DNA from: Neoarius graeffei
Lineage: Eukaryota; Chordata; Actinopteri; Siluriformes; Ariidae
Direction: 5' to 3'
Length of the DNA stretch: 64,000 bases
NCBI RefSeq assembly: GCF_027579695.1
Contig: NC_083587.1
Location: 2,994,501 to 3,058,500 of the forward strand
How positions within the stretch are numbered: position 1 is the first letter of the stretch; the number at the start of each line of letters is the position of its first letter. The notes under the pieces were generated by a model. That model was not told the DNA's origin and did not search any database. It was given only the letters and a program-made list of their open reading frames with translations. Of the stretch, positions 24,868 through 36,610 are shown one piece after another. The position numbers were made by a program, and so were the translations under genes.

Positions 24868-25214
24868 ACCAGGAAATACAGAAAAATAAAAAGACATTAG
24901 ATTACAGGGAACTAGCCATAAGTTTGCTGTTCTCTGCCAAGAGAGACAGTCACAGCTGTGGCCAAAACTTTGCTGAAAGCAACCCAACCATGGACTCTTG
25001 GACCCACTGAGTAGCACCTGTATACTGGCCAATATTCATATAACAAGTTTGGAGGCTTTGGGATAGATTTAACTTTTAATTCCATTTTTCAACATTTTTT
25101 TATCTAATCAGGCCATGGAACTGCAACCCAACTTCCTAACCCAGGCTGCAACCCAACCCCCCAAAGCTCTTTGTCCTGCTTAATGGCTCTTCCTTTGTTT
25201 TGGGCTCTCTGGTA
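24805..25214. repeat. Repeat block A, copy 3 (partial)
   Basis: Matches 14462-14850 and 27600-27990 from the GA-rich run to GGGCTCTCTGGTAC, then departs into a short MITE-like sequence (GTTCCAGGGCTGGTTCGGGG, to about 25285). Confidence 0.7.
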
Positions 25215-25285
25215 CCCCTTTTCCACCAAATCAGTTCCAGGGCTGGTTCGGGGCCAGTGCTGGTGCTGGTTCACAACTCGTTCAA

Positions 25286-25540
25286 CTTCACTGCACCTGA
25301 CAGGAATTAACCTGTGTTTGTGTGTCTTCCCCAGTGACCGCGCCCTATAAGAAGAGAGGGAGAGCAGAGGAAGGGGACTCTCCCCCAACCTGAACACTTG
25401 TGTGTGTGTCTGTGTGTGTGCATGCGTGTGTGGGAGAATAAATGTAAAGCTTTAAAGCTAAAATAAAAGGGTTTTTGCGAGCTCAGTTCTGGCCTGCCGT
25501 GCTTCTGTGCTCCACCCACCTTAACTATTTCTACATGCAT
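25286..25540 (+). repeat. LTR of Gmr1-type element, 5'-truncated copy 2
   Basis: Matches 22475-22730 of LTR copy 1 and ends TTTCTACA. It lacks the first ~70 bp. It and block B copy 2 form one continuous duplication of the LTR-block B junction. Confidence 0.8.
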
Positions 25541-26347
25541 GTATAACGGCAGTTTTTGTTTGCATGTTTTGGTTGATGGATCTTTCTCCTAACATTCTCC
25601 TAAAGGTTGTAAAGTGGGAACCTCGGGAGAGCTTTTGGAGAATGTTCCCTTTTGGTTGTATTAAAGTTCCCCTTACTACTGCAATACAAGAAAACTTTGG
25701 AAAACCTGATGACAATGTTCCAGTTGGGTTCTTTAAGCATTAGCTACAGACATACAGTCAAGAGTGAATTTGAGTAAATAAAAGTCAAATTTGAGGGTTG
25801 GATGAGGACATACAGTCAGTAGTAAACTGTTATGCAACTTAGCAAGAGTTAACTGCCTTGGTGAATGAATATCACTAAATTCACATTTGTTTGCTCCTTG
25901 TAGTATCAGCACAATCAGCTGGCATCAAAAGGAGCAACCTGCCAGAAAAACTGCAGTAACATTGGGCGAGATGTCAAGGTCAGTCAAACTTGTAAAAATG
26001 ACAGAATCCTATCCCAGAGAATAATTTGTGAAGCTGTAACTTAAAATTTGCCTTATTTTTGCAGATGCCCCAAAGGTACTGTGCTCAGCCAAAAGTACTG
26101 CACTCAGCCGTGAGAAGCACCAAAGGAACATCCACCAGAAGGCCTCGGAGGAACTGTGCCAGGCCACGAGAAGCTTGTAAGGTACCGGACACAGACATGA
26201 CGACAGGTTCACAAAGATACCGCCCCAAGCCACTCGAGGACCGCAAAGGTACTTTGCCCAGACAGTACACAGAGCCTCAAAGGTATTACACCCAGCCACG
26301 GGTGATCCTCAGAGGTCCTGTGGCCATTCCCATGTGTCTCTGGGCAC

Positions 26348-26419
26348 TCCCTGGTGGTCTAGTGGCTAGGACTCAGCACTCCCAGCGCTGTGGCCTGGGT
26401 TCAATTTCTGCTTAGGGGT
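26348..26419 (+). tRNA. tRNA-Glu-like pseudogene, second copy
   Basis: Paralogue of 23543-23614. The acceptor 3' strand (TTAGGGG) and B box (GGTTCAATTTC) are degraded, and the anticodon loop CTCCCAG puts CCC at positions 34-36. A pseudogene. Confidence 0.55.
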
Positions 26420-26500
26420 GTGTGTGTGTGTTTTTATTAACCCCCACCTCCCCATCATTATTACTAAAATAGCATCAGACACTCTGTCGGAACAAATGCT

Positions 26501-26588
26501 TCCTTCGACCCAGATTCAAAACAGCGACCTAAGGATGGCCATCGTAAGCAACTACAGTCCTCCACTCTTCCAACTGAGCTATCGAAGG
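26501..26588 (-). tRNA. tRNA-Tyr (GTA) pseudogene with 15-nt intron
   Basis: Full-length minus-strand sequence: acceptor CCTTCGA/TCGAAGG intact, D-arm TAGCTCAGTTGGAAGAG, anticodon GTA, 15-nt intron, and the 3' half. The T-arm is damaged: the B box reads TTTGAATC instead of TTCGAATC, and the T stem has mismatches. Transcription by RNA polymerase III and folding are therefore doubtful. Confidence 0.7.
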
Positions 26589-27405
26589 GTACCCTGAAGT
26601 GCTTTTCTGCTGAGTGAGCCATCAAGCAACATCTCTAACAGCGCTTGCTTTTAATATACTGCATATATATTGTTGTGTGCCAAAACTCGTTTTGCAAAAG
26701 CTGGCTTAACCTACCAAATTATGTGCACCTGCAATACGCAACGCAATGAAATAATTTAGAAAATCTATTATAAATAGTGATTTCTCTTCAGTCTTTTAAG
26801 GCTGATGAAAAGCTCAGTTTCAAATGAATAGAAACAAATGAATGGATCTTGTTTGTTTCGGGCATTTTGGCAAATGTGAAAGCAAACTCCAGAGAAGTTG
26901 TGTTGACGATGACTGTGATACTCCGTACACAAAACTCCAGTTGAACTCCAGGTTCTATTAAAACAGTATTCATTTTTAGTATTCCGGACCTTGAGGCTTT
27001 ATTTCCTATTCTGATTTAATGAAATGGATTTGTTCAAATGTTGTAGGCCTTGTCCTCACCAATATACCAGTGGCCTTCACAGAGATGAGAGCATGAAGAG
27101 AATTGCTCAGTCAGGGCAAAGTGCAAGGGCAGGAAAAGCTTGTTGGTACTTTAATGACATCGTGTGGCCGTACAGTATAATTGCTTCTAGATATTCTCAA
27201 AAAAAGATCTGAAAATTGATCTCTGCTCATGCTGGTAATGAAGTTACTTAAAGTTGAAATGCTGACTCATGTTTTTGTTTTGTTTTTCTTTTTGTGGCTG
27301 AGGAACCACGTGACCGCATATCACTATCATCACCACTGTTGTTTCCACAGTCAGATCTACAATTATTGTCCTCACTCAGTAAAGAAGGTTTGTGTGATTG
27401 TAAAA
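26589..27405. other. No gene seen
   Basis: Unique-looking sequence. An AG-bounded open stretch near 27047-27212 (CPHQYTSGLHRDESMKRIA) is not recognised, and I do not call it a gene. Confidence 0.4.
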
Positions 27406-28410
27406 CTGAGCAGTAGGACTTTGCCATTTTTCTGAACTGTGGGATTTTGTCATTTTTTTTGGCCTGATGCCCATGGTAAAACTGAGCAGTGGGACACTGC
27501 CATTTTTCTGAACTGTGGGACTTTGCCATTTTTCTGAACTGTGGGACTTTGTTATATTTCTACCTGATGCCCATGGTAAAAAAAAAAGTCAGGACTTAAT
27601 CATCATCAAAGAGAGAGAGGATTGAGAGAGAGAGGACTACCAGGACATACAGAAAAATAAAAAGACATTAGATTACAGGGAACTAACCATAAGTTTGCTG
27701 TTCTCTGCCAAGAGAGACAGTCACAGCTGTGGCCAAAACTTTGCTGAAAGCAACCCAACGCTGGACCCTTGGACCCACTGAGTAGCACCTGTATACTGGC
27801 CAATATTCATATAACAAGTTTGGAGGCTTTGGGATAGATTTAACTTTTAATTCCATTTTTCAACATTTTTTATCTAATCAGGCCATGGAACTGCAACCCA
27901 ACTTCCTAACGCAGGCTGCAACCCAACCCCCCAAAGCTCTTTGTCCTGCTTAATGGCCCTTCCTTTGTTTTGGGCTCTCTGGTACACCAGTCTGCCTGCA
28001 AAACCTCACTGGATGCCAATATATCCCACTAGTGCCATCTGGTGGTCAGAGCAGGTAATGCAGGGCCACCTCAGCTTCTTCCCTGGAATGGTCAGCAATG
28101 GTGCTGAACTTCCCGACTTAAGTGAACTTAGATTTATTGCCATCTGATGGTCACAGCAGGTAATGCAGGGCCACTTCAGCTTCTCCCTGTTATGGTCAGC
28201 AAGTATGCTGACCTTCCCGACTTGAGTGATCTTTGATTTATTAAATGACAATGTAAAAAAAAAATCTTATTCTTTTTGGGCTAACACTGTACATACTTGG
28301 TCAGCAAGTATGCTGAACTTCCCAACTTATATGAGCTGGGATTTATTTAATGACGATGTTTTTTTTGTGAGTTTTCTGGCAACATGAACCACTTTTTTTC
28401 TGGCCACTTT
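27406..28410. repeat. Repeat block A, copy 2 (uninterrupted)
   Basis: Same order as copy 1 but without the SINE, the BEL element or the LTR-like insert. It thus supplies empty sites for two of them. It passes into the Gmr1-type chimeric leader at about 28411. Confidence 0.75.
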
Positions 28411-29054
28411 GACCAATTGGACACTTGGACTTCTCAGTATTGATACTTGCATTGCTAGCATGCGCTGGGGAAAAAATTTTGATTTTCTGAAAAAAAATCA
28501 TATTCATAAATCATATTCATATTCTTTGTTGGCTAACACTGTGTAGGGGTGTGTAGAACCCTTTCTGATGGTTTTTGTAGGTTCTCTGTCCACTTGCACC
28601 ACTTTTTCAAAGGCCTTGGCAGCCCTGGCCTCGAGAGCCCTGGCCTTAGGAGCCCTAGCCTTGACAGCATATGCGCCGGGGAGAAAAAAAAATTCTGAAA
28701 AAAAATCTGAAATTTAAGACTCTAGAGGGGTGTGTTGAACCCAAGCCTGACGACCCCTGATGTTTTTATGGTGCTTTTATACATGAAAAGCACATATGCA
28801 AGTGTAAAATCTCATGGGCTTGGTGAGTCAGCATACACCAGCACACTGACTGATCTAACTAAAAAGAGGGCACCAGATCTGGTCCAGTGGACGGAGCAAT
28901 GCCAGCAGGCTTTCTCTAAGGTAAAGGCTGCATTGTGTAGGGGGCCACTGTTACACTCCTCTGACTTTTCTCTCCCCTTTGTTTTGCAGAGGGATGCGTT
29001 GGACAGAGGGCTGGGGGCTGTTCTGTCCCAGGAGGTGGAGGGGGAGGACAGACC
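28411..29054 (+). pseudogene. Gmr1-type RNase H derivative, copy 2, truncated
   Basis: Same leader and RNase H start as 21443-22406. The frame runs to DRGLGAVLSQEVEGEDRP and stops matching at 29054, where the low-copy segment C begins. TDAS reads RDAL here. No LTR follows. Confidence 0.8.
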
Positions 29055-30966
29055 AGGCCTTGCTTGCACAAAAGACTGTGTTTGTTTGTCACCCAGGTGA
29101 AATTATCACATGATGTGTCAGGTTGTGCGCAAAGGGTCTATAGGAAATCAAAATAAGACGTGTTTTGTTTAGATAATAATAAAGGAGAGGGAAAAAAATT
29201 CTGGTACAATGAAAGTAATGTCTTGCACAATTTGGTTAGATCATGAGAGTATTTGGCACAGGCCAGTATAGCTGTATATCCAATATAGCTGTAAACACTG
29301 ACAGATTGAACACATTTAATTTAATAGTGACCAACAATAATTTATCATTAAAGATTAGCCATGATTAACAATGAATAAACAATGGTTAGGCTAATGACTA
29401 ATTAAGGACAACAAGGAGCCAATAAAAAACAACAAGTCGTTGATTTGGTAAGTTTACCCCAGCATTGCACTCAATATAACCAAAATATTGGGTTGAAATA
29501 AGAATCCAACCATTATGTAAATTTAAATTAATGGCCTTGTCAAAGTAACCCAACCTGCCAGGTGAAATGCATAACACTTTTCACTGAGTTAAAATGACCC
29601 AGCGTTGTTAAAATGCCACTTACTTCTTTAAGTTACCAGCAGCAGCACAGAAAGGAATGCAGTAACAAATATCAGACCTTACTTTATCAGCTCTCTCAAA
29701 TGCAAAATTTAATACTGAATCTATAAGGTTCTAAATTAGCTGCATTTTCACCAACACTAACCTCATTCTTACACTCCAAGTTTCATTTACAGGGAAATCT
29801 TATTCATTTCACCAGTTGGGCAAAATAAACCAACATGCAAAACATCAAACCCATCTGTCAAAATAAAGCCAGTGCTCTAATGAACACACTCAGCACTGTC
29901 TACTCCCAGGCCTTTTCTCTTCTATACACTCAATGCTCACAATAAATGGTGTGTTAAAGCCTATCTTTTTCAAATCTGTGTTACAGTAAATGTATATACA
30001 TGTACACTCTGTTTTGACCAAAATACCATAGGTAAACCAAAACTGTACCTCTACACTTACAGCTGAGCATTGCAAAAGATGTTTAGTATTTGCTTTTCTC
30101 ACCAAACTTAGGAGAGATTAAATCATGCTGATGTTCAGAATTATTGAGGTAATATGTACAAATGAAGGAGTAAGATTATGTATATGATAAAGTGCATGAG
30201 TATTGCACATAGAGGAATATTGTACTAGTATGTTATTGCACTAGTGTTGAGATAATAATATACAGCACAGAATATACAGAACCGGTCAAATGCCATGGGC
30301 TGTATTGCACAGTAGTATAGCAGCAGTGAGTGAGTGGAGGTGTGCTGTTCAGACCTGTGGATTAGTTGGCGGAGGCAGTGAGTGCTGTGAGTTCAGTAGT
30401 GTGATAGCTAATGGGAAAAACTATTCCTCAGCCGGGTTGTGCGGGCATACAGAGTTCTGTAGCGCTTTCCAGGGGGTAAAGAGTCCGTGTCCAGGACGGG
30501 TTGGGTCCTTAATAATGTTTTTGGCTCTGCGGGTGCACTGAGAGTGATGGATTTCTTCCAGTGATGGAAGTGGAGTGCCTGTCATCCACTGAGCTGTTTT
30601 TATGATGTGCTGCAGGGTCTTCTTATCTTCCAAGGTGCAGCCCAAGTGATGCAGTGCGTGATCAGTGACTCTATTGCGCACCTGTAGAAGTTCATCAGCG
30701 GCTGTTGAGGCAGTTTTGCTTTCCTCAGAGTCCTCAGGAAATGGAGCCTCTGAAGACCTTTTTTAGACAGTGCCAAAGTGTTTGGGGTCCATGATGGGAG
30801 TCAAGAGCCACGCAGAACAACACACTGCACTGTCTAAAAGACCCATTATTATTTAATTTAGTAATCAATCTTCTCTTAGCATTTCTCTTAGCAGGGACAA
30901 ACTGTCAATAAAGACACAATATAAAATCTCCTTCACCGAACATCAGTTGACACCACCAGCTAACAC
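29055..30966. repeat. Segment C, copy 1 (repeated at 48549-50590)
   Basis: Colinear with 48549-50590 except for a ~200-bp block (about 29475-29675) absent from the other copy, and the SINE present only there. It includes a LINE 3' end on the minus strand. Its right side continues after the nested insertion at 39274-39362. The junction on the left shares GACAGA-CAGGCC with both parents. Confidence 0.8.
30421..30775 (-). pseudogene. LINE reverse transcriptase C-terminal remnant
   Basis: Minus-strand frames read LHFLRTLRKAKLP, then after a frameshift KTLQHIIKTAQWMTG, LPSLEEIHHSQCTRRAKNII and DPTRPGHGLF, a common C-terminal signature of fish non-LTR elements. The paralogue is at 50056-50400. It is too broken to act. 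Confidence 0.7.
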
Positions 30967-31834
30967 CAAGGGCGGATCTAGAAAAATATTTATGGGGTGG
31001 CAAGAGGGGGGCAGGAATTTTTGAGGGGTGGCAATGTATTACAGATGTATATACAGTTAGGTCCCTATATATTTGGACACTGACACAAATTTTGTTTTTT
31101 TACCTGTTTACTGAAACATATTCAAGTTATAGTTATATAATGGACATGGACATAAAGTCCAGACTTTCAGCTTTCATTTGAGGGTTTCCACATTAAAATT
31201 GGATGAAGGATTTAGGAGTTTCAGCTCCTTAACATGTGCCACCCTGTTTTTAAAGGGACCAAAAGTAATTGGAAAATTGACTCAAAGGCTATTTCATGGG
31301 CAGGTGTGGGAAATTCCTTTGTTATGTCATTCTCAATTAAGCAGATAAAAGGCCTGGAGTTGATTTGAGGTGTGGTGCTTGCATTTGGAAGATTTTGCTG
31401 TGAAGAAAACATGCAGTCAAAGGAGCTCTCCATGCAGGTGAAACAAGCCATCCTTAAGCTGCGAAAGCAGAAAAAACCCATCCGAGAAATTGCTACAATA
31501 TTAGGAGTGGCAAAATCTACAGTTTGGTACATCCTGAGAAAGAAAGAAAGCACTGGTGAACTCATCAATGCAAAAAGACCTGGGGCCTCATTTATAAAAC
31601 TTTGCGCGGGATTTACACCAGAAGATAGCATGCGCATGAAACTCAGAATGTGCGTGCGCACAGAAATATTCTGATTTATAAAACCATGCGCATGCACTTT
31701 CCATGCCAATTTCCCTTTATAAATCACAATCCACTCTAAATTTGCGGCACCTGTGCGCACCTCAAGACACACCCACAATTGCCTATAAATATTCAGCGAA
31801 ACGCCCTTAATGAATATTGATATCTGTGGACAAC

Positions 31835-32491
31835 ATGCCCAAAACAGAAAGAAAGACAAAGAAGCACAACTTCACCGACTGTGAAGTTGAAGTGCTAGTA
31901 GATGAAGTGGAGCAGCGTCGAGCTGTTTTGTTTGGAGGCCATAGTACAGGAGTTACAAATGTGAAAAAAACATGTGAATGGCAGCATGTGGCCGATGAGG
32001 TCAATTCTGTAGCTTCACAAGGCCGTACTATGGCAGAGGTAAAAAAAAACCGGTACGACATAAAGGTGCTGGGCCACATGAACCAGCTGAGGACTCGGGT
32101 ATGTAATTTTTTTTTGGTTGTGTATCAAGGAACCACCTCACATTTCACGTGTGCCCCCTTGTTTGAAATGGGTGTGAAATTAATTTAAATGAGTCTTCAT
32201 CCAGAAAAAGTATTTTATTAACAAAAAAATTCCCTTGCAGTTGCTGGGTGTGCCAGTGAGGCCAGCAGTGTGTTGGCTGCAGCAGCGGAGGTCCCAAGGA
32301 CATCCACGGCCTCCGATACATGTGCATCCATGCCGAAACCAGCCACCAGCGCCCGTGTCCTAACAGATGCAGTGCTGCAGGTGCAGCGGGAACATGTGGA
32401 TGCCGTCCGCGAGGTCGCCCGGGAGTTAAAAGAAATAAAAAATGAGTTGTCTGCATTAAATGCCAGCATTAAAGAATTTCTTAAAAAGTAA
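31835..32491 (+). CDS. Harbinger Myb/SANT-like DNA-binding protein, two exons
   Basis: Exon 1 from ATG 31835 to about 32098 encodes a Myb-like trihelix domain (FTDCEVEVLVDEVEQRR, WQHVADEVNS, AEVKKNRYDIKV). It ends at a GTATGT donor. An acceptor TTGCAG at 32235-32240 leads to exon 2, open in another phase to 32491, with a coiled-coil-like end (EHVDAVREVARELKEIKNEL). As read, the two exons do not join in frame by one base, so an indel or a different splice site must be assumed. In the family this protein partners the nuclease and helps its nuclear import and DNA binding. Confidence 0.65.
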
Positions 32492-32515
32492 TAATTTGTT
32501 TCCATACCTAATTAT

Positions 32516-35405
32516 TTACAAGCGGCGCATCACCTCCTCGCGCTGGCGCACGGCTCCTTCGTTTGGGTGGAATGCCTGGGGATAGGGATCGGGGTCAAGA
32601 TCAAGGTTGACTTCTTCAGCTTGCAAAGGCACGTTTTGTAGTTGTGCCACATTGTGCAGCACAGCACAGGCCCTAACAATCCTACAGACCTTTTTGGGTC
32701 TGTAACATAGCGCTCCCCCAGTGGCATCCAGACAACACCATCTGCCCTTCAGGAGCCCGATGGTACGCTCCACAACAGCGCGCACCTGGCTGTGACGCAG
32801 GTTGTAAGTGGTCTCCTCAGGTGTTTGGGGGTTCATAAATGGCGTGAGCAGCCACCGGTTCAGCGGATACCCACTGTCACCTACAACATAACTGAATGAG
32901 TAAAGGGTTGAATATTTAGAAATGGTCTAAGAATGGTTACAAATACTTTCAGGATTTACGCATTAATCACCCGCACCCAGACGCCAACCATCGCGCACAG
33001 CTCCAGCATCCAGTCTCCGCCCAACACTGCTATGTCTCAATATAAATGAATCATGGGTTGAACCAGGCCACCGGGCGACAACATTTGTAAGGACCATGTC
33101 CGCGTCACATATAACTTCCCAGATAGCAGAGGGTCGTTGATTCGACGTGGAATCATCGGCATGTTCTTCGACCTATATGCCGTCGAATCACCGTCGATCA
33201 CCGACGTTGATTCAACACCGCTTTGCTCATATGAGTTTCCGTTGAAACGACGTTGAAAAGTGGCTGGTGGTCGACAGAGAATAGACCCCCTTTCACCCTT
33301 TATTCAACTACGTATTTCGGTCGATTTATAGTTGAATTTTCGGCGATGATTCATCCAACTTTACTTCCTGTTTTATGTACAACAGGAAGGCTACAAATTA
33401 AGCAAAACAGGCTAAATTAAACTAGCTAACAATAAAGCATCGGGGCTCTTGCCTAGGATGAACACACACATGCATACTTCAACCATGAAAGTGAAACTTA
33501 ATTTATATCAATGTGCGTAGGCTACGTCCTGTTTAATGTACAACAGGATATAAAAATGCATGCAACAATGCACCTCTCCTAATGTTTGTCAAGCTATCTA
33601 ATGAGGCATAACTTTTAACATTTATAAGGAACAGAACACACTTGAACAAGTTCTTAGAAACATTTTATGATTTATTTATAATTGTGGCCTATTCCTCCTG
33701 CGGCGCAGACCTGTACATGGAAACAGAAAAACATAACCAAAATTAATTTGATGCAGCATTGATAAAGAAAGTCAGCAGTAGGCTATGGGTTTCTAAATGC
33801 CACCCTACCTCATTATTTGGACATGGGGAAAAACTATATTTAAAATCCAAAGAGGGATGGAGGGAGGAAAATTAAAACAAAAGAAAGAAATGAAATATAG
33901 AGTAGAGAATATTTGATAAAATTAAGGATGTTTTTATTCAGTAAACATTTAAAAAAATGTTCTACAACACTCTAGCCTAGTGACTTACCAGTAACAAAAT
34001 AGACTTGAAGTATTCAGATCCGCTCTGCATAAAGCAGCTAAATACTCTCTCTGCCTCCTGGCAGAAAGCTCCTTGGTTTGCTTGTGTCTCAATCACAGCT
34101 GGTATTCTGTAGAAAGACTTCTTTTCACCTTTCCCATCAGCTTTGTTAGAACCCTAACACAGCACAAAAGTTTAGCATTGTAGGTTTATGATGAACCAAT
34201 GCCTCGTGGGTTCACATACCGCGCGCTGCCTTTATTTCCCCCAAATCACGAGTTTGTTGGTCTTCCAATGTGGCGCAGGGTTTGTTTACTTCCGGTTTCG
34301 GGTGACGTCAGTGAAAGGGGTCTAATGGGGGCATTACCGCCACCCACTGGATTGGGGTGTAAAGCAGTCTGAACAAAACGTGTAAACATAAACATAGGAG
34401 AAATGAACCCGTTTTTCTAACTCGTCCTCACTTAGTCTACTTTTCTTTTTTGATTAGTCTGGATTTGATATTGTAAATTTAAATGTGAATCAATGTATAT
34501 TCATCGGACATGAACAAATGAATAAATCTTGAGTAATCTTGAGGGGCGTGTGTGTCCGGGGCGCGGTGTCGCGGGGGGGGATCGAATGAACCCTCCGATC
34601 CCCCCTGGCTACGGGCCAGAATTAGCATCCTACCAATGTTGAAAACTGGCCGGCAAAAGTGACGATGGTTCAACGTCGTATATTCAACCTTCTCTGACGG
34701 TCGACAGATCAACCTTTACCCACGTTGATTCAACAGTGATAAATCGACCCTCTCAGACGGCGGAGAAATCGATGTTTCATGGCGCCGTTTCAACGTTGAT
34801 TTTCTGACGTACGACGGAAACCGACCATTCTGACCAAAACTCTACGTCGTTTCAACGACCCTCTGCTATCGGGGTTGGACATTGAGGGAATGAAAATGCT
34901 TCCTGTTAACAAAGGCAAATTCATTTTCACTCAGTGCCCTTATAGCAATATGAGTGCAGTCAATAGCACCGATCACATTTGGGAAATCGGACTTTGCTGC
35001 AAATTGCACTTTTTTATTTGCCTGTTCACCCACCGTGTAAGGAAACTTGATGTAGTTTGGTGATAAACCAATTACACCTCCTAACACTTCTGGCAAAATG
35101 AGGCTGAAGGTTGGCTGCGATATCCCAGACCTGTCAGCCAGTTCTCGCTGAAAAGTGCCAGTGGCCAGAAAGCCGATGCAAGTCAGCACTTGCAGCGAGA
35201 CTGGGATGGCATGATTCTGGCAGGTACCTCTCTCCAACGTGGGGCCCAACTCAGCTATCAGATGTAAAAGGACAGCTTGTGGCAATCTGAATAGGCTCAT
35301 GAGCCACTCTTTGTCATTGGCCAACAAATCTTGTTGGTCTCTGAAGACTCGCTCTCTCCTAATTCTTCCATTTGCCACATCCTCCAGCAATGCCAAATAC
35401 GCCAT
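32516..35405 (-). CDS. HARBI1-type DDE nuclease of the Harbinger element, interrupted
   Basis: Exon 1 starts at ATG 35405 and runs to 34877. After the inserted element it continues 33117-32971, then an intron (32970-32881, GT...AG) and exon 2 32880-32516. With the insert discounted this gives 346 codons plus stop, the normal length. Catalytic residues are all present: D in GAIDCTHI (34959-34961), D in PGSTHDSF (33050-33052), E in AVVERTIGL (32768-32770). No stop or frameshift is seen apart from the 1757-bp insertion, which inactivates it. It would cut and join element ends. Confidence 0.88.
33118..34874. mobile_element. Unclassified palindrome-rich DNA element with TT duplication
   Basis: Ends read CCCAGATAGCAGAGGGTCG and, reversed, CCCCGATAGCAGAGGGTCG. 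The flanks carry TT on both sides (33116-33117, 34875-34876), and discounting the element restores the HARBI1 reading frame. Both subterminal regions are crowded with short words such as GTTGATTCAAC and GTCGAC/CGACG. The 1757 bp encode no transposase. The 2-bp duplication could fit ISL2EU or CACTA relatives, but the ends fit neither well. Confidence 0.8.
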
Positions 35406-36610
35406 AGTGCATCATAAGAACTACCATGGCAAATCCCTTTTATATACTATTTACAGAGTAGGCAACCTAACAAGCAACATGTGTGATAGCCTAATGATCA
35501 ATATTGAAAAATGACACAACATGCATGAAAGCCATAAGTGGATAATTAACAAAACTTAGCCTACTGCTTATGTTGCAAAAACATACAATGTATAGCCTAT
35601 CAATTTGTCTTTATTGACTTAAATAAGATGTTATTTTTGACAAGTGCACAAAATTAAGGATTATAAATGTTAAGTCAGTCATGTCTTTGATGCGCGATGT
35701 TATGTTTGTGTTAAACTTCGATTATTGAACCAATTTCGGGTCGTTCTCCCCATTTCCTCCTGAGGTCGCATTTTCCGCATTTCCCTTTTTTGTGTGCGTA
35801 CACATGGGTCAGAGCTTGCATGGAGGTGCACACATTTTACCGTCAAGTTCACTTTTTATAAATACCAAAGCTTGCGTAGAATGTGGCATACGCATTCTTT
35901 TGTGCATATGCATCATTTATAAATGAGGCCCCTGGACACTCACAGAAGACAACAGTAGTGGATGATCGCAGAATAATTTCCATGGTGAAGAGAAACCCCT
36001 TCACAACAGCCAACCAAGTGAACAACACTCTCCAGGAGGTAGGCCTATCAATATCCAAATCTACCATAAAGAGAAGACTGCATGAAAGTAAATACAGAGG
36101 GTTCGCTGCACGGTGCAAGCCACTCATAAGCCTCAAGAATAAAAAGGCTAGATTGGACTTTGCTAAAAAACATCTAAAAAAGCCAGCACAGTTCTGCAAT
36201 AACATTCTTTGGACAGATGAAACCAAGATCAACCTCTACCAGAATGATGGAAAGAAAAAAGTATGGTGAAGGCATGGTACAGCTCATGATCCAAAGCATA
36301 CCACATCATCTGTAAAACACGGCTGAGGCAGTGTGATGGCTTGGGCATGCATGGCTGCCAGTGGCACTGGGTCACTAGTGTTCATTGATGATGTGACACA
36401 GGACAGAAGCAGCCAGATGAATTCTGAGGTACTCAGAGACATACTGTGTGCTCAAATCCAGCCAAATGCAGCCAAACTGATTGGTCGGCGTTTCATAATA
36501 CAGATCGACAATGACCCAAAACATAAAGCCAAAGCAACCCAGGAGTTTATTAAAGCAAAGAAGTGGAATATTCTTGAATGGCCAAGTAAGTCACCTGATC
36601 TCAACCCAAT

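Larger units (their letters stand above)
25541..26588. repeat. Duplicated block B, copy 2
   Basis: Second copy of 22731-23767. The tRNA-Tyr-like sequence at its right end is full length here. Confidence 0.65.
31583..35931. mobile_element. PIF/Harbinger transposon with two genes, inserted in Tc1
   Basis: The 16-bp terminal repeats GGGCCTCATTTATAAA are perfect, flanked by CTG on both sides (31580-31582, 35932-35934). The target reads AAAAGACCTGG, matching one half of the palindromic Harbinger3 target known from zebrafish (recalled, not searched). It carries a Myb-like gene (plus) and a HARBI1-type nuclease gene (minus), the full autonomous set. It is itself split by a palindromic element at 33118-34874. 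Confidence 0.9.

Noticed and set aside
27047-27212. Possible exon after TTGTAG
   Set aside because: Short, no donor with matching phase, no recognisable domain.
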